Source: Nocardioidaceae bacterium | GTDB lineage: Bacteria > Actinomycetota > Actinomycetes > Propionibacteriales > Nocardioidaceae | Length of the DNA stretch: 64,000 nt | Reading direction: 5' to 3' | Assembly (NCBI GenBank): GCA_030447865.1 | Contig: JAUJOD010000003.1 | Coordinates: forward strand, 27,027-91,026 | Part shown: positions 61,448-64,000 of the stretch, piece after piece | Numbering within the stretch: the first letter of the stretch is position 1 | How the letters are laid out: each line of letters begins with the position of its first letter | Translations under genes and position numbers: made by a program | Notes under the pieces: model-generated | Told to the model about the DNA's origin: nothing | Databases searched by the model: none | Seen by the model: only the letters and a program-made list of their open reading frames with translations

Positions 61448-62121
61448 TGGCGGTACCTGTCGAGGATTTCGGTCAGGGCATGCTCCCCCACGCCGCGCTC
61501 CCGCGGGTCGAGGGAGGTGGCGGCGTCCAGGGCGGCGAGCACGATGCTCTGGCTGGCCAGGTCCTGCACGACGTTCATGTTGAAGTTGGTGGCGCGGACG
61601 GTGATGTTGCCGCCGGGGTCCTCGCGCAGGCCGAGCCACCGCACGGTGGAGTCGAGTTCGTGTGCAGCCATGTAGCCATCGGCCCGAGCGGTGCGCGATC
61701 CCGCAAAGCCCAGGCCGGAGTCCTCGGTGGTGACCAAGTCGTGCAGCAGCCGTCGCAGCGCCGAGGAGTGACCGGTGTAGGCGTACACGACGGCGCGAGC
61801 GCGGGTTCGAGCCACCAGTTCGGTCGGGTCGGTGATCGTGCGCAGCGAGGAGCGCATGCGGGATCCCTGGGTGGGTCCGAGCCAGTCGGCGTGCATCCCC
61901 GAGAGCATTGCGATGGCACCCCACGCGGTGTGCTCGGCCCATACGCGGGTGCGGCCGCCCTGGCGTTCGGCGAGGTAGCGGTCGAGGGAGGCTCGGTCGA
62001 TGAGGCCCCGGGCGATCTTGGTCAATTCACCGGAGTCTGCGAGCCGGCGGACGTGCTGAACAGTCACGCCAAGGGTGCGTGCCGCCTCCTCAGTGCTGAC
62101 CAACTCTGCACTCGATGACAT
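61444..62121 (-). CDS. HTH-domain protein paired with the nucleotidyltransferase
   Basis: A 225-residue protein. The N-terminus has an excisionase/MerR-like helix-turn-helix (STEEAARTLGVTVQHVRRLA) followed by a larger domain (HTAWGAIAMLSGMHADWLGP, TRARAVVYAYTGHSSALRRL). The start ATG lies at the edge of an AT-rich imperfect palindrome, suggesting a leaderless, self-regulated transcript. Gene order HTH then nucleotidyltransferase with ATGA overlap resembles AbiE-type systems, where the first gene is the antitoxin and repressor. Assignment is by context. Confidence 0.68.
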   Translation of the reverse strand: MSSSAELVSTEEAARTLGVTVQHVRRLADSGELTKIARGLIDRASLDRYLAERQGGRTRVWAEHTAWGAIAMLSGMHADWLGPTQGSRMRSSLRTITDPTELVARTRARAVVYAYTGHSSALRRLLHDLVTTEDSGLGFAGSRTARADGYMAAHELDSTVRWLGLREDPGGNITVRATNFNMNVVQDLASQSIVLAALDAATSLDPRERGVGEHALTEILDRYRQ

Positions 62122-62156
62122 AACAGATAATGTTCCATTCCGCGCCTAATCTGTAA
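62121..62156 (-). promoter_or_regulatory. AT-rich imperfect palindrome over the promoter of the HTH gene
   Basis: TAACAGATAA (62121-62130) and TAATCTGTAA (62147-62156) form an imperfect inverted repeat in otherwise GC-rich DNA. On the minus strand TTATCT resembles a -10 box 4 nt before the ATG, implying a leaderless transcript. It is a plausible operator for the HTH protein. Confidence 0.5.
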
Positions 62157-62200
62157 AGCGAGGGGGAGTGGCGACGTCATCGACCTTGGTGCAGACGCCA

Positions 62201-62362
62201 CTACCCGCCGGCGACGTATGCGGTGAGAAAGTGGCCGCCGTGGCGGTCGAGGTACCCGCGGGCACGGTCGTAGTGCTCGGCCGTGCGTGGATCCGCGTGA
62301 CGAATCAGGATTTTGGCATCGCGCAGCGGCACACCTGCGTCCAGGGCGTTGGTTATCGGGCA
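62201..62362 (-). pseudogene. 3' stump of a tyrosine-type integrase
   Basis: The fragment reads ITNALDAGVPLRDAKILIRH, ADPRTAEHYDRARGYLDRHG and ends HFLTAYVAGG at 62201. RHADPRTAEHYDRA contains the last catalytic histidine and the tyrosine nucleophile of phage-type integrases. The rest of the gene is absent. It indicates a former integrative element. The remaining gap up to 62448 shows no other gene. Confidence 0.72.
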
Positions 62363-62448
62363 TGCCCGCGTCTCCCTGGCTGGAGGCTGTCCTGAGTGCA
62401 TAACTTGGTCCGCATGCGGCTTGTCAATGTCCGGACGTATCTGACCAT

Positions 62449-63003
62449 ATGAAGCGCGCCGATCAGTACGACTCGGATGAGCACCTGTGCTGGTACCTCT
62501 CGCGCCCGTCTGACGAACTGACAGATGCGGTTCGGAGCGGGTGGCTCGGTGGACTCGGCACGGTGGTCGACCTGGGCTGTGGGCTTGGATCCGAACTCAG
62601 CTACCTTGCTGGACTGGGATGGAGCGGGCTCGGGGTGGATCTGTCCGAAGGCGCGCTGCGACGCGCGCGCGTTGCCGTGCCGGCTTGCCAATTCGCTCGC
62701 GCGGATGTCCGTCGATTGCCCGTCCATGACGGGTGGGCCAGCGCCTTGCTCGATCGCGGGTGCTTCCATTACCTGCAGCCAGCGGACCGGCCGCGCTACG
62801 TCTCCGAGGCCCGGCGCGCCCTGAGATCCGGCGGACGGTTCCTTCTGCGGGCCTGTCTGCCTCACCGGCCCTCCGCAGACCCAATGTCCGAGGAATACCT
62901 TCGTGATCTGTTCCACGACTGGAGGATTCACTCCATCACCGAGCGTGGCATCCCGGTGGACCGGGGCCAACTCCGGGCCATCGAAGCCCGGCTCGAACGT
63001 TGA
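62449..63003 (+). CDS. class I SAM-dependent methyltransferase
   Basis: A 184-residue Rossmann-fold methyltransferase. Motif I is VVDLGCGLGSELSYLAGLGW, motif II is GVDLSEGALRRARV, and the later strands are ADVRRLPVHDGWASALLDRG and ARRALRSGGRFLLRACL, as in small-molecule methyltransferases. No N-terminal substrate domain is present. Substrate unknown. Confidence 0.86.
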   Translation: MKRADQYDSDEHLCWYLSRPSDELTDAVRSGWLGGLGTVVDLGCGLGSELSYLAGLGWSGLGVDLSEGALRRARVAVPACQFARADVRRLPVHDGWASALLDRGCFHYLQPADRPRYVSEARRALRSGGRFLLRACLPHRPSADPMSEEYLRDLFHDWRIHSITERGIPVDRGQLRAIEARLER

Positions 63004-63094
63004 CTGAGATGCCGCGCCCTAGGTCGGTGAGGCCTATGAACCACCGCTGGCGGGGCATGTGCGGCCGCCGTGGCAGCCGGATACGGTCTCACCC

Positions 63095-63670
63095 ATGCCC
63101 TTCTCCGATGAAAACCTCAGCCGTCGGTTGGAGGTGGTTCCCTACCGGAGCGCGTGGGCAGCCGAGGGTGAACGTCTGATCGCATCCCTACGAAGCCTTC
63201 TCCCGGACGCCACGAGCGTGGAACACATCGGCTCGACGTCAGTGCCGGGCTTGCCAGCGAAGGACTGCATCGACGTCCTGATCCAGGTTCCCACTATCGG
63301 GGGCTCGGATGTCGTGGAGATTCTGTCGTCACGTGGGTACCGACGCCGTCCGGAGCCCTGGAATCAGGAAGAGATCTCCTTCGGTGTCACCTACCGTAAG
63401 CAGGTCTTCGCACCCCCGGTCGGGGCTCGTTCCTGCAATCTCCACGTGCGCGAGCAAGGAGGTCACAACGTTCGGTACGCACTGCTCTTTCGTGACTTCC
63501 TCCGCGCAGACGCGCCGGCGGCAGAAGCGTGGGGCCGGTTCAAGACGCGACTGGCGCAGAGCGTGACGGACCTGGTCGACTACGGACAGATCAAGGCTCC
63601 CGCACAGGAGATCCTCATGCGGGCTGCCACCCGGTGGGCCGAGGAACGCAACTGGCAACCGTATCCCTGA
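63095..63670 (+). CDS. GrpB/UPF0157 family nucleotidyltransferase-like protein
   Basis: A 191-residue GrpB-domain protein. The signature is VEHIGSTSVPGLPAKDCIDV and LIQV, which holds the GS and the aspartate pair of the nucleotidyltransferase fold. Further blocks are SCNLHVREQGGHNVRYALLF and RDFLRADAPAAEAWGRFK. Members are predicted nucleotidyltransferases of unknown target. The ATG at 63095 is used; an earlier in-frame ATG lacks homology character. Confidence 0.88.
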   Translation: MPFSDENLSRRLEVVPYRSAWAAEGERLIASLRSLLPDATSVEHIGSTSVPGLPAKDCIDVLIQVPTIGGSDVVEILSSRGYRRRPEPWNQEEISFGVTYRKQVFAPPVGARSCNLHVREQGGHNVRYALLFRDFLRADAPAAEAWGRFKTRLAQSVTDLVDYGQIKAPAQEILMRAATRWAEERNWQPYP

Positions 63671-63821
63671 CGTGGTCGCCGAAACGCACGCCCTCAATTC
63701 GGCACGAGCGACCGCATCGGGGGCATGACCGGGCGCATCACGGGAGTGTGGACGTGGATTAGGGAACGCGGTTGCACGCACCGACGTCTGACTTGACGAG
63801 TGCGTCATTTGAGGAGACGAA

Positions 63822-64000
63822 ATGAGAGCGATGGGTGTGACCGTCCGGTACGGCTGGGCGGCCCTTCTCGTGACCTTCGCGTGGTCGACGTCGTCGTGTG
63901 GTGGTGAAGATGCCGCGGCCGCCCCACCCTCAGATCCGGTCGATGAGTTGTCCCAACACGACGGAGAGTTCTGTCCGCCAGTGTTGCCTAGGGCGCCGCG
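63822..64000 (+). CDS. probable lipoprotein, 5' part only (cut by window end)
   Basis: An ATG at 63822 with GAGGAG 5 nt upstream opens a signal peptide (WAALLVTFAWSTSSC) whose lipobox-like STSSC is followed by GGEDAAAAPPSDPVDELSQH. The frame is open to the end of the window (59 codons). The protein is probably exported and lipid-anchored; its domain lies beyond the window. Confidence 0.6.
   Translation, partial: MRAMGVTVRYGWAALLVTFAWSTSSCGGEDAAAAPPSDPVDELSQHDGEFCPPVLPRAP

Noticed and set aside
1..64000. CRISPR arrays, tRNA and rRNA genes
   Set aside because: No regularly spaced direct repeats and no recognisable tRNA cloverleaf or rRNA segments were seen on either strand by eye.

Overview
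This window is high-GC DNA from an actinobacterium, probably Propionibacteriales/Nocardioidaceae-like; I assign the rank from gene order and protein style, not from a marker-gene search. The order rpsP-KH protein-rimM-trmD-rplS-lepB-lepB-rnhB-DUF2469-yraN-comM-dprA-xerC, then rpsB-tsf-pyrH-frr-cdsA, rlmN, dxr-rseP-ispG, proS and rimP-nusA is the conserved actinobacterial translation/lipid/isoprenoid backbone. Many GTG starts, 4-bp stop/start overlaps and long alanine/acid-rich tails on ribosomal proteins S16 and S2 fit this.

Layout. 0-18.3 kb: core backbone on the plus strand, with an M23 peptidase, an alpha/beta hydrolase and a SpoU methyltransferase on the minus strand. 18.3-20.2 kb: a frameshifted MerR/GyrI-type regulator and a RIO-type kinase with a structured leader. 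20.2-35.7 kb: a polyamine (putrescine/cadaverine-like) uptake and catabolism region placed between rlmN and dxr. It holds an FAD amine oxidase-like enzyme, an Lrp/AsnC regulator, a Tat-lipoprotein binding protein with PotABC-type transporter, a class III aminotransferase, an MFS permease, a glutaryl-CoA dehydrogenase-like enzyme, two aldehyde dehydrogenases and a saccharopine dehydrogenase-like protein. 35.8-39.5 kb: dxr-rseP-ispG. 39.6-50.0 kb: a leaderless CopG/VOC gene pair, a secreted PQQ-type sugar dehydrogenase, GNAT, CapA lipoprotein, proS, an M43-like protease, two ferritin-like proteins, rimP and nusA.

50.1-64 kb: accessory DNA begins directly after nusA, where ylxR-infB would normally follow. 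It carries DinB-like proteins (one intact, one decayed inverted copy), two SDRs, a sugar lactonase, a minimal Lsr2-like protein, UPF0158, an APH-fold kinase, an IS1380-family element that splits a gene, a frameshifted sulfotransferase, an HTH/nucleotidyltransferase pair whose catalytic segment is out of frame, an integrase stump, a methyltransferase, a GrpB protein and the start of a lipoprotein. Single-base frameshifts occur in several accessory genes but in none of the core genes, which suggests real decay more than random sequencing error.

Regulatory and structural signals seen by eye include mutually exclusive hairpins before rplS, a multi-hairpin leader before rpsB, a leader ORF plus Shine-Dalgarno-masking hairpin before the RIO kinase, a 16-base motif shared by two promoters of the polyamine region, a promoter with an embedded palindrome that gives a leaderless CopG mRNA, and several unrelated intergenic palindromes. 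No rRNA, tRNA or CRISPR array was recognised.
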